DNA of 5,566 bases, taken from NCBI GenBank assembly GCA_019120525.1, contig DWUW01000138.1, forward strand, positions 1 to 5,566. The letters are read 5' to 3'. Below the pieces are notes generated by a model. That model saw nothing but the letters and a program-made list of their open reading frames with translations, had not been told where the DNA came from and did not search any database. The first letter of the stretch is position 1; each line of letters opens with the position of its first letter. The position numbers were made by a program, and so were the translations under genes. This DNA comes from Candidatus Eisenbergiella stercorigallinarum (GTDB taxonomy: Bacteria; Bacillota; Clostridia; Lachnospirales; Lachnospiraceae). Below, one piece after another: positions 1 to 5,376 of this stretch.

Positions 1-5
1 TTCAT
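1..5 (-). CDS. Probable start of a further downstream gene (cut by window edge)
   Basis: An ATG lies at 5-3 on the minus strand. It is preceded by a purine-rich AAGGGAGAAT stretch (about 6-15) that can serve as a ribosome binding site. It sits about 80 bases downstream of the DUF5688 stop codon, in the same orientation, so it may continue the operon. Only the start codon and two further bases are visible, so nothing can be said about the product. The core GGAG is only three bases from the ATG, which is tight, so the call is tentative. Confidence 0.4.
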
Positions 6-30
6 ATTCTCCCTTTTCTCAGTCTATTTG

Positions 31-59
31 GGGCCGCCGCGCCTTAAGTATGGCAGCCC
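31..59 (-). other. Hairpin without U-tract in the gap after the DUF5688 gene
   Basis: On the minus strand GGGCTGCC (59-52) can pair with GGCGGCCC (38-31). This gives eight base pairs including one G-T wobble, around a 13-base loop. The following bases (CAAATAGACT) contain no T-run, so it does not look like an intrinsic terminator. It could be a processing or spacing structure between the DUF5688 gene and the next start near position 5, or chance pairing in a GC-rich patch. Confidence 0.3.
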
Positions 60-85
60 GGAATGATGCCTGTCCACATGATCCG

Positions 86-1054
86 TCAGACTACCTCCAC
101 AACCACATCCCTCTCCGCAATATACCGGTACAGCTTCCCGGACAGCCAGTCCTTTTCTCTCTGCTCCACCCTTGCCATCTCTGCCGTCCTCTCCTTCAGG
201 AATTCCTCATCGGTTTTGTCCCCGGCCGGAAGGATCAGCATGCCGTTGATGCTGGCCGGGAGGAGATACAGATCTTCCTTTTCCCGTCTGGCCAAAGAGT
301 ACAGCACACCCGGGTACAGGATGCAGGCAGCCCCGTAACAGTGCGTGGAATTCGTCAGCAGGAACATCCTCTGCGGAAGGTGGCGGCTGGACTCCATCTC
401 TTTCTCGAATCTTTGAATGGCCGCATCGACCTTCTTCCGGATTTCCTCCGGCTCTTCTCCCGCGTTTTCAAAAGCATCCGTCAGGGTTATCTCCAGAAGC
501 TGCGGAACAGAAATCACCATAACCTTCTCTTTCTTTGCATTTTCCTCCGCCAGTTCAAACAGGGAACGGGAATCCATGTGCCACAGCTTTGCCAGGGCAT
601 TCGGGATCAGCACCGTTGCAAACGGCTGTCCGTCCCTGTAAACCGTATAGTACAGGACAACCGCCAAATCGAGAAAACGTCTGTGGACCAAACCACCCAG
701 GCGCTGTCTGTTCGCTTCATAATTGATCAGGCCATAATGGATATTTTCCCTGGCTTCCTCAAAGGGAAGGACAAGCCCAACCAGATCATTGTCCGTACAT
801 TCCGGATATGCGATCTCATTTTTGACCCGTTCCATCACATCCTCCATGTTCCGGTTCTGTTCCAGATAATATTGGTAATAATTCCTGACATTGAGGATCG
901 GAAGCATCCGGTCCTTAATTCCCATCATATAAAGCCCTTCATAGTGGTTTCCATTGTTTTTCCTGACATCGGAATATTCTACCACCACCTCCGGCCCAAG
1001 GAATTCCTGTATCCTCTTTTTCAGCTTTTCCCGGAATCTTTCGTAATTTGTCAT
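86..1054 (-). CDS. DUF5688 family protein
   Basis: This 322-residue protein is recognised as DUF5688, a family of unknown function abundant in Lachnospiraceae and related Clostridia and often found in accessory regions. Family-like blocks are the RQRLGGLVHRRFLDLAVV segment (116-133), the PNALAKLW segment (151-158), and the LLTNSTHCYGAACILYPGVL segment (232-251). A YLLPASINGMLILP segment (263-276) follows. There is no signal peptide or membrane segment, so the protein is probably cytoplasmic. Residues 1-20 and 195-222 look like charged helices. The start is supported by AGGAG (1068-1064) nine bases upstream, which overlaps the stop codon of the preceding small ORF and suggests translational coupling. 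No catalytic motif is evident and I assign no biochemical function. The last residues (VVVEVV) end just before a TGA. Confidence 0.85.
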   Translation of the reverse strand: MTNYERFREKLKKRIQEFLGPEVVVEYSDVRKNNGNHYEGLYMMGIKDRMLPILNVRNYYQYYLEQNRNMEDVMERVKNEIAYPECTDNDLVGLVLPFEEARENIHYGLINYEANRQRLGGLVHRRFLDLAVVLYYTVYRDGQPFATVLIPNALAKLWHMDSRSLFELAEENAKKEKVMVISVPQLLEITLTDAFENAGEEPEEIRKKVDAAIQRFEKEMESSRHLPQRMFLLTNSTHCYGAACILYPGVLYSLARREKEDLYLLPASINGMLILPAGDKTDEEFLKERTAEMARVEQREKDWLSGKLYRYIAERDVVVEVV

Positions 1055-1066
1055 TTTCCTGCTCTC

Positions 1067-1156
1067 CTATTCTGACCGGCCTCCCATATCATCGGCCAGC
1101 ACCTTTGCTACCACTGCCAAAATACCAACAATCAAATCCACAACAATTCTGTGCAT
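1067..1156 (-). CDS. Small hydrophobic protein, 29 residues
   Basis: A short ORF fills most of the gap between the Rad52-like gene and the DUF5688 gene. It has AGGAG (1166-1162) five bases before its ATG. It encodes MHRIVVDLIVGILAVV (residues 1-16) followed by a short polar tail with two aspartates (22-23) and ends in TAG (1069-1067). Residues 4-21 form a hydrophobic, probably helical stretch with D7 and K18 at its ends, long enough for a marginal membrane helix or a surface-seeking amphipathic helix. The stop is 12 bases before the DUF5688 ATG, and the DUF5688 ribosome binding site overlaps the stop. A competing ATG at 1160-1158 is only one base from the AGGAG and opens a 23-codon frame rich in Cys and Gly, so I prefer the second ATG. 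Function is unknown. Possibilities are a small membrane protein, a toxin-like peptide, or a leader ORF coupling translation of DUF5688. Confidence 0.55.
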   Translation of the reverse strand: MHRIVVDLIVGILAVVAKVLADDMGGRSE

Positions 1157-1161
1157 ACATA

Positions 1162-1166
1162 CTCCT
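1162..1166 (-). promoter_or_regulatory. Ribosome binding site of the 29-residue ORF
   Basis: AGGAG lies five bases before the ATG at 1156-1154 and one base before an alternative ATG at 1160-1158. The spacing decides in favour of the inner start. It is the main evidence, beyond the hydrophobic product, that this short frame is translated. Confidence 0.55.
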
Positions 1167-1188
1167 GTGCGTTTTTATGTACAATCTG

Positions 1189-1887
1189 TCAGGCTGCTTT
1201 GGAACGGGAACGTTTCAGGCTTTTCATCGCCTTTTCGTAAATTTCCGGGGTGAGCTGTCCGATATCGGAAAGCCCGTAGCGTTCCAGTACGGTGTCAAGC
1301 TCCACTCCCGTCCGGTTCAGTTCCTTTTCCAGACGGTCAAAATCTTCCGGGACGAGATAAGTTGGCTTTTTGCCCGCAGCCCCGTTTTTCCGGAAAACCA
1401 CTTCCCCGGAAGCGTTCACGATCTCCAGGGAAACGATTTCCCGGTTTGCGTTATAGCCAATGGAGTTCACTTCAAAGCGGTCTGTGGTAACGTACTTTTC
1501 ACCCTTCTTCTGGATTTTCATGCTGCCCGCCGGAATCCAGATAAAGGGCGCTGTGTACAGCTCCCTTCCGATCCCCCAATTGACGCAGGCCCGTTTGAAG
1601 CTGTCGGACGCCTGGCCCTTTTCCTTTTCCGTAAAGCTGACCGTCCCCACATCCTGTTTGGCGATCCACTGGTTTTTCTGCACGTCCCAGACCTCCACTG
1701 TACAATACAGGTTCCCGTCTATGATCTGGTGGGTGCGCTTCCAGCCAAAGGGGGTAAATGTCTCATCCAGAATCTTCTGGTCAGCCCGCGCATCTTTATA
1801 TAAAAGCAGGCTCGCTCCCCGTTCATTGATCATTGCGACCCGGCATTCGATCTCATCCGCCCGCAAAAGCCGTATCATGGATTCCAT
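1189..1887 (-). CDS. Rad52/22-type single-strand annealing protein (recombinase)
   Basis: This 232-residue protein resembles the Rad52/Rad22 superfamily of single-strand annealing proteins carried by phages and mobile elements. The clearest signature is residues 92-111, where ASDSFKRACVNWGIGRELY matches the family's conserved 'DAFKRAAVxxGIGRxLY' helix. Upstream, residues 38-86 hold the beta-rich part typical of the annealing fold, including FTPFGWKRTHQIIDGNLYCTV and GTVSFTE. The C-terminal part (about 180-225), with RTGVELDTVLERYGL, forms a helical tail also seen on other phage recombination proteins. By family knowledge it would coat and anneal complementary single strands without ATP. Its gene begins 12 bases after the exonuclease stop, so the two form an exonuclease/annealase pair. 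GAGGAGG lies five bases before the first ATG, favouring M1 over the second in-frame ATG (M4). The length is normal and no frameshift is seen. Confidence 0.82.
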   Translation of the reverse strand: MESMIRLLRADEIECRVAMINERGASLLLYKDARADQKILDETFTPFGWKRTHQIIDGNLYCTVEVWDVQKNQWIAKQDVGTVSFTEKEKGQASDSFKRACVNWGIGRELYTAPFIWIPAGSMKIQKKGEKYVTTDRFEVNSIGYNANREIVSLEIVNASGEVVFRKNGAAGKKPTYLVPEDFDRLEKELNRTGVELDTVLERYGLSDIGQLTPEIYEKAMKSLKRSRSKAA

Positions 1888-1899
1888 TTCGTCCTCCTC

Positions 1900-2829
1900 T
1901 CACGCCACGGTCAGGCGGCGGTACTGTTTCTTCGTCAGGTATGCTTCATACAGCGTCCGGTTCTCCTTCTCCAGCCTCTTTTTATCAAAGCCCGTTGAAG
2001 TGACCTGCTTCCATGTCACCCTGTATTCCCCGATCACACCGCTCTCATTGTTCTTCAGGTAATTTTTCAGCTGGTTGGAAACCGCATCCTTTTTATCCTG
2101 CAGCTCGCTTAACTGGCCGGAAAGCTCCTCATATCTGCGGCACAGCCCCAGCGCTTCCTCCGGCAGGAGGATGGTATTCCCGTTGGAAGAAGCGTATTTT
2201 TCATTCAGGAAATCTGTGGTGGCTTCGGAGCCATCGGGAACCGGCTCTATTCCCGCAAGCACATTCTCCTCCCAGAAAGCCTTTTCCATCGCTATGATCT
2301 CCGCGATCTTCTGCTCATCCCTGGGGACAACCTTCCAGTAAAAACGGTTGCCTCCTACCAACGCTGCCAGATAGGTTTTCTCCGCGCCCGTCACCGCCAT
2401 GTAGTGTTGTACCTGCAGAATATATTCCTCCGGTACGCCCCTCTCCCAGATCTCCTGTTTATAGGCTGAAGCAGTCTTAGCTTCAAAAAGGTTCATTTTT
2501 CCGTTTTCATAGATCACGCCGTCCAGGTCAGCCAGCATGAAGGGGTATTCCCCGCTCTGCAGCAGCGCCCTCTTCGCCCGCACCTTCAGCCCTGTCCTTT
2601 TGGAAAACTCCCTTTTTACCACAGGCTCCAGTACATTCCCAAAGTGGGTATGATCATTCTCCGTTTCTTCCGGTTCCACCTGTCCTGTCTTTTCCAGCCA
2701 GAGCTGAAAAATGGAACGGAAAGGATTGATCCCGGCGATCACGGAAACGTCCGAACCGCCGATCCCTTTTGTCCGCCAGCGGAGCCATTCCTCCCTGTCC
2801 ATTCCTGCTGTTTTCACCAATATTCTCAT
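1900..2829 (-). CDS. YqaJ/lambda-exonuclease-type viral recombinase
   Basis: This 309-residue protein carries the motifs of the YqaJ viral recombinase family, a branch of the PD-(D/E)XK nucleases related to lambda Exo. In order these are: WLRWRTKGIGGSD (15-27); HFGNVLEPVVKREF (62-75) with E68; LADLDG (99-104) with the metal-binding aspartate, probably D103; FEAKTA (115-120) giving the ExK pair E116/K118; and YILQVQHYM (136-144) with the family glutamine. The acidic residues and lysine are all present, so the enzyme should be active. It would digest one strand from double-stranded ends to expose single strand for the annealing protein encoded immediately downstream. Residues 229-262 look coiled-coil, and the C-terminus (265-309, GEYRVTWKQV...) matches the extension common on Firmicute members. 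GGAGG (2841-2837) lies seven bases before the ATG. Confidence 0.92.
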   Translation of the reverse strand: MRILVKTAGMDREEWLRWRTKGIGGSDVSVIAGINPFRSIFQLWLEKTGQVEPEETENDHTHFGNVLEPVVKREFSKRTGLKVRAKRALLQSGEYPFMLADLDGVIYENGKMNLFEAKTASAYKQEIWERGVPEEYILQVQHYMAVTGAEKTYLAALVGGNRFYWKVVPRDEQKIAEIIAMEKAFWEENVLAGIEPVPDGSEATTDFLNEKYASSNGNTILLPEEALGLCRRYEELSGQLSELQDKKDAVSNQLKNYLKNNESGVIGEYRVTWKQVTSTGFDKKRLEKENRTLYEAYLTKKQYRRLTVA

Positions 2830-2836
2830 ATTTTTT

Positions 2837-2841
2837 CCTCC
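2837..2841 (-). promoter_or_regulatory. Ribosome binding site of the exonuclease gene, beside a terminator-like hairpin
   Basis: GGAGG seven bases before the ATG at 2829-2827 fixes the start of the YqaJ-type gene. It directly follows a TTTTT run (2846-2842) that trails the upstream hairpin. This leaves no room for a promoter between hairpin and ribosome binding site. Confidence 0.75.
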
Positions 2842-2850
2842 AAAAAGGCG

Positions 2851-2896
2851 AAAAATGGCGGCAGGCCTGTTTCGTAGCCTGCCGCCGTCGCTTTTT
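2851..2896 (-). terminator. Intrinsic terminator or attenuator between the DUF932 and exonuclease genes, possibly bidirectional
   Basis: A perfect 10-base-pair GC-rich stem is formed by GGCGGCAGGC (2886-2877 on the minus strand) and GCCTGCCGCC (2866-2857), with a 10-base loop. It is followed at once by ATTTTT (2856-2851) and, four bases on, another TTTTT. An A-run (2896-2892) precedes the stem, so the plus-strand reading also resembles a terminator. It starts 16 bases after the DUF932 stop codon. With only five Ts in the first run, and the next gene's ribosome binding site immediately after, it probably ends only part of the transcripts. Otherwise the exonuclease gene must use a promoter inside the 3' part of the DUF932 gene. 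Confidence 0.75.
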
Positions 2897-2901
2897 ACCT
2901 G

Positions 2902-3834
2902 TTATGCCGCGCATATCATGTCATATGCCCTGTCGATCAGCGCATTCCCTTCCATTGTCCTTCCAAATAAATTCTCTCTGTAGTTTTTGGTCTCCCGAAG
3001 CGGCTTCGCATGGGTGGCGAAATCAGAAACCGCATTGATGAAACGGTATCCGCTCTTCTCCATGCCCTTCAGGTCCGGTGCGTCAAAATACCGGGTTTTC
3101 AGATCCTCCTTCATCCGGGAAATATTCTTCTGCTGTACTGCCGTCATGTTTTCCATGTCCGGGAACAGGCAGTTGATATAATCCAGGACCTGCCTGTCCG
3201 TCACCTTCGTCCTGTTCAGGCGTTCAAAGGCTTTTCCAAGCTCCGCCATGTAATTGTCCGCATAAAGGAGCGACCTTCTGGCATCCAGCTTCTTTCCTGC
3301 CAGTTCCCCGGTATGGATCGTTGACCAGCTCCTTTTCGCCGTTTCCAACGCCAGGTTCAGGGTATTGTTGCATACCACCCGCACCGGCGTCATGGCCGCC
3401 TTGATCGCCCCGCTGCCGTCATGGGAATTGGAGAATACCAGATAGGGAGCGATCTCGTCCCCGGAAATGATGTAGCGCTGCGGGAGCCTTGCCAGGAGCC
3501 AGACCTTCTTTCCTTCCTGCAGGGAGCCAGCCGTCTCATAGGTCACGCCCTCTCCCAGAAGGGAATCCGTAAAGGCAAATGCCTCCTCATTCTGCACCAC
3601 CCGGTACTTGTCCGTCACCACGCCAAGCACCCTTCCATCCGTACTGCGTATATTGGCCAGATAGCCTTTCAGCAGAATCCCCTGGATGGTCTGGACCGGC
3701 TGCTGGAGCACCTTCCAGTCAAGCCCGGCAAGGGAAAGCGCTTCCTTTGAGGTGGGCGCTTCCGCCACCATGGTGCCAAGGCCGTGCCAGGGCTTCTGCC
3801 TTGTGTAGAACATTGTTTCAACGTTTGCTGCCAT
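2902..3834 (-). CDS. DUF932 / TIGR03299-type phage/plasmid-like protein
   Basis: This 310-residue protein is a DUF932 member, a family described from phages, plasmids and conjugative elements whose biochemical role is not established. Family hallmarks are: KPWHGLGTMV near the N-terminus (14-23); GVVTDKYRVVQNEEAF (71-86); the GKKVWLLARLP strand (108-118); and the central block YLVFSNSHDGSGAIKAAMTP (131-150). RVVCNNTLNLAL (152-163) follows. The C-terminal third (about 180-310) is mostly helical and charged. No signal peptide or membrane segment is seen. AAGGAGG (3848-3842) seven bases before the ATG supports the start. The gene leads the recombination cluster, upstream of the exonuclease and annealing genes. 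This suggests a role in DNA processing or replication of the element, but that is association only. Its 5' region carries a strong dyad and its 3' end a terminator-like hairpin, so it may be expressed at a different level from the genes behind it. Confidence 0.88.
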   Translation of the reverse strand: MAANVETMFYTRQKPWHGLGTMVAEAPTSKEALSLAGLDWKVLQQPVQTIQGILLKGYLANIRSTDGRVLGVVTDKYRVVQNEEAFAFTDSLLGEGVTYETAGSLQEGKKVWLLARLPQRYIISGDEIAPYLVFSNSHDGSGAIKAAMTPVRVVCNNTLNLALETAKRSWSTIHTGELAGKKLDARRSLLYADNYMAELGKAFERLNRTKVTDRQVLDYINCLFPDMENMTAVQQKNISRMKEDLKTRYFDAPDLKGMEKSGYRFINAVSDFATHAKPLRETKNYRENLFGRTMEGNALIDRAYDMICAA

Positions 3835-3844
3835 AATGCTTCCT

Positions 3845-3881
3845 CCTTGAAAAATAAATGGATTGGTTTATTGTTTCAAGG
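3845..3881 (-). promoter_or_regulatory. Dyad upstream of the DUF932 gene (operator or RNA hairpin)
   Basis: On the minus strand CCTTGAAACAATAAA (3881-3867) is complementary to TTTATTTTTCAAGG (3858-3845) apart from one extra C, with an 8-base spacer (3866-3859). One more A-T pair (3882/3844) extends it. The downstream arm overlaps the AAGGAGG ribosome binding site of the DUF932 gene, and the upstream arm contains TTGAAA, which could be a -35 box. It may be a repressor operator, or, if transcription starts further upstream, an RNA hairpin that hides the ribosome binding site. The sequence does not decide between these. Confidence 0.55.
3851..3879 (-). promoter_or_regulatory. Candidate promoter for the DUF932 operon
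   Basis: TTGAAA (3879-3874) and TATTTT (3856-3851) are separated by exactly 17 bases on the minus strand and lie just before the DUF932 gene in an AT-rich patch. The problem is position: a normal start point six to eight bases downstream would fall within the ribosome binding site. An alternative -10, TACAAT (3889-3884), is closer to consensus, but I see no convincing -35 box upstream of it. Promoter activity here is likely given the AT-rich gap, but the exact boxes are uncertain. Confidence 0.35.
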
Positions 3882-3964
3882 ATATTGTATATAATTGAAA
3901 TGGCGGAGTTTTACAGGATCAGCTGCCTCCTGAACCAGCCCTTTCTTTTCCACTGTCTGGCCGG

Positions 3965-5353
3965 TTATCCCACCTCATCAAAGTTCAGTTCCTCTGTTTT
4001 CCGGTAATATCCCTCCAGATAGCGGAAATCATAATAGTCCTCCGTTTCCATCTGTTCCAGCGCCACCGTCATCCCGTATGGTTCAAATTCCACGCGGATC
4101 ACGGCCAGCCCGGTATCGTCCATGGCGCGGTATACATTTTCCTCCACTTCATTCAGGATACCAGAAAATTCGGCCAGATACCTGTCCCCGTAAGACATGG
4201 CCGTCAGGCTGATGTAGTCCCTTCCATCATCTGTATACACGCCCACATCCGCGTATAACGTGGCATCCACACCGTTATCGGCATAATAACTGCCATAGAT
4301 AGAAAATTCTTCTGCGTCTTCTTCTATGCCCTTCTCTGTGCTGTTGCCGGTTTCAGCCTCTTGAGCGGCTGCGTCCTGTCCTGTCATTCCATCTTCTTCG
4401 GATTCCGGGGCAGTTTCCGCTGTCACGGAAGCCTCTTTCCCGTCGGACGGTTCCGTATCCGCCGGTTCTGCTGCCGGATATTCTCCCGTGCCAGCTTCCG
4501 GTTCGCCGCCATCTGAAGCGCTGTCCGTTTCCGCTTCTGCCAGAGAATCCGTAAGCATGTTATTGGTATAGGAATCGATCAGCTCTGCGGCGCTCAGGTC
4601 AATAAGCTCCGGATCTCCTGCCGCTTCATAGAGTCCGCTCCTGTCTCCCTTATAATCCGCCGAAGCCCCGTACAGTACAGCCGTACCGGAAACCTGATCC
4701 AGCCTGTTTTGCACAAGCTCCTGCAGCACCGGAATCCTCTCTTCACCCGTCGAATCCGCACCGGCCTGCTCCGTCACATACCAGTTCATATAATAAAAAT
4801 TCAGCCAATACGCGATTTCCGTCGGTTCCATATCTTCCAGATCCTTCCCGCCCATATCGGCCACTTTAAACACTTTTCTCTTACAGATCTGAAAGAGCAC
4901 CGTCGTGCCGTCGTTCAGGGTTCCTCCCTCCGGATAGGCATGGAATCCCACACAAGGGACGCCGTCCATCTCTGTGCCTGTCCATTCCAACGCCATATCG
5001 TCTGAGCCAAAATACGTTTCCAGGATTTCCTGTACCGTGGCGTCCGTATATTCGCCCAGATACCCGATCTGCACCATGGAAATATAATCCTTCTCTCTTC
5101 CAAGCAGAAGAAAACCCGCAAGAACCACGGCTGCCGCAGCTGCAGCCAACAAGATCCATTTCCAGATGCCCACCTTTTTCCGTCTCGTGGCCTGCTTCAC
5201 AGGGGATGGGATTTCCTGCCTTCCGGTCTGTTCTCTGGGGCGTTCGCTGGTCTGTTCTTCATCCCGATTTGGTTCCGGTTCCACTTTTGCTCCGCAGTTC
5301 TGGCAGAACACCGCCCCTTCCTCCAACTGCGCGCCGCAATGCTCACAATACAT
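3965..5353 (-). CDS. Zinc-ribbon, single-pass membrane protein with two outer domains
   Basis: This 462-residue protein starts with a zinc ribbon (residues 1-23) using C3, C6, C17 and C20 in two CxxC pairs. A polar linker follows, then TRRKK (56-60) and a hydrophobic membrane helix (about 63-85). The positive charges before the helix predict the zinc ribbon inside and the rest outside. Residues 87 to about 235 form a domain beginning ISMVQIGYLGEYTDATVQEI, a pattern common after the membrane helix in Clostridial zinc-ribbon proteins. It holds two cysteines (C134, C157) that could pair. Residues 270-349 are an acidic, Ala/Glu/Thr/Ser-rich low-complexity linker. Residues 350-462 form an aromatic-rich, probably beta-structured C-terminal domain. 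Function is unknown; envelope sensing or scaffolding is a guess. GGGAG lies ten bases before the ATG, 23 bases after the upstream gene. No clear terminator follows the TAA. Confidence 0.85.
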   Translation of the reverse strand: MYCEHCGAQLEEGAVFCQNCGAKVEPEPNRDEEQTSERPREQTGRQEIPSPVKQATRRKKVGIWKWILLAAAAAAVVLAGFLLLGREKDYISMVQIGYLGEYTDATVQEILETYFGSDDMALEWTGTEMDGVPCVGFHAYPEGGTLNDGTTVLFQICKRKVFKVADMGGKDLEDMEPTEIAYWLNFYYMNWYVTEQAGADSTGEERIPVLQELVQNRLDQVSGTAVLYGASADYKGDRSGLYEAAGDPELIDLSAAELIDSYTNNMLTDSLAEAETDSASDGGEPEAGTGEYPAAEPADTEPSDGKEASVTAETAPESEEDGMTGQDAAAQEAETGNSTEKGIEEDAEEFSIYGSYYADNGVDATLYADVGVYTDDGRDYISLTAMSYGDRYLAEFSGILNEVEENVYRAMDDTGLAVIRVEFEPYGMTVALEQMETEDYYDFRYLEGYYRKTEELNFDEVG

Positions 5354-5376
5354 AAGCTGTCATCTCCCTTCTCCTA

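Noticed and set aside
50..1075. 341-codon plus-strand open frame
   Set aside because: It lies antisense to the recognisable DUF5688 gene. Its translation is rich in His, Pro, Phe and Arg with no domain, and it has no suitable ribosome binding site. It is a reading-frame shadow.
1048..1803. 251-codon plus-strand open frame
   Set aside because: It is antisense to the Rad52-like gene and the small ORF. No family pattern is seen and the composition is typical of a shadow frame.
1460..2062. 200-codon plus-strand open frame
   Set aside because: It is antisense across the Rad52-like/exonuclease junction. The Ser/Arg/Phe-rich product has no recognisable motif.
2654..2914. 86-codon minus-strand frame running from the DUF932 end through the hairpin into the exonuclease gene
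   Set aside because: It has no ribosome binding site, crosses the terminator-like stem and overlaps the strongly supported exonuclease start in another frame. Its very basic product has no family likeness.
3884..3895. Plus-strand TATAAT (3890-3895) as a promoter pointing away from the DUF932 gene
   Set aside because: No acceptable -35 box lies 16-18 bases upstream, and there is no plus-strand gene for it to serve.
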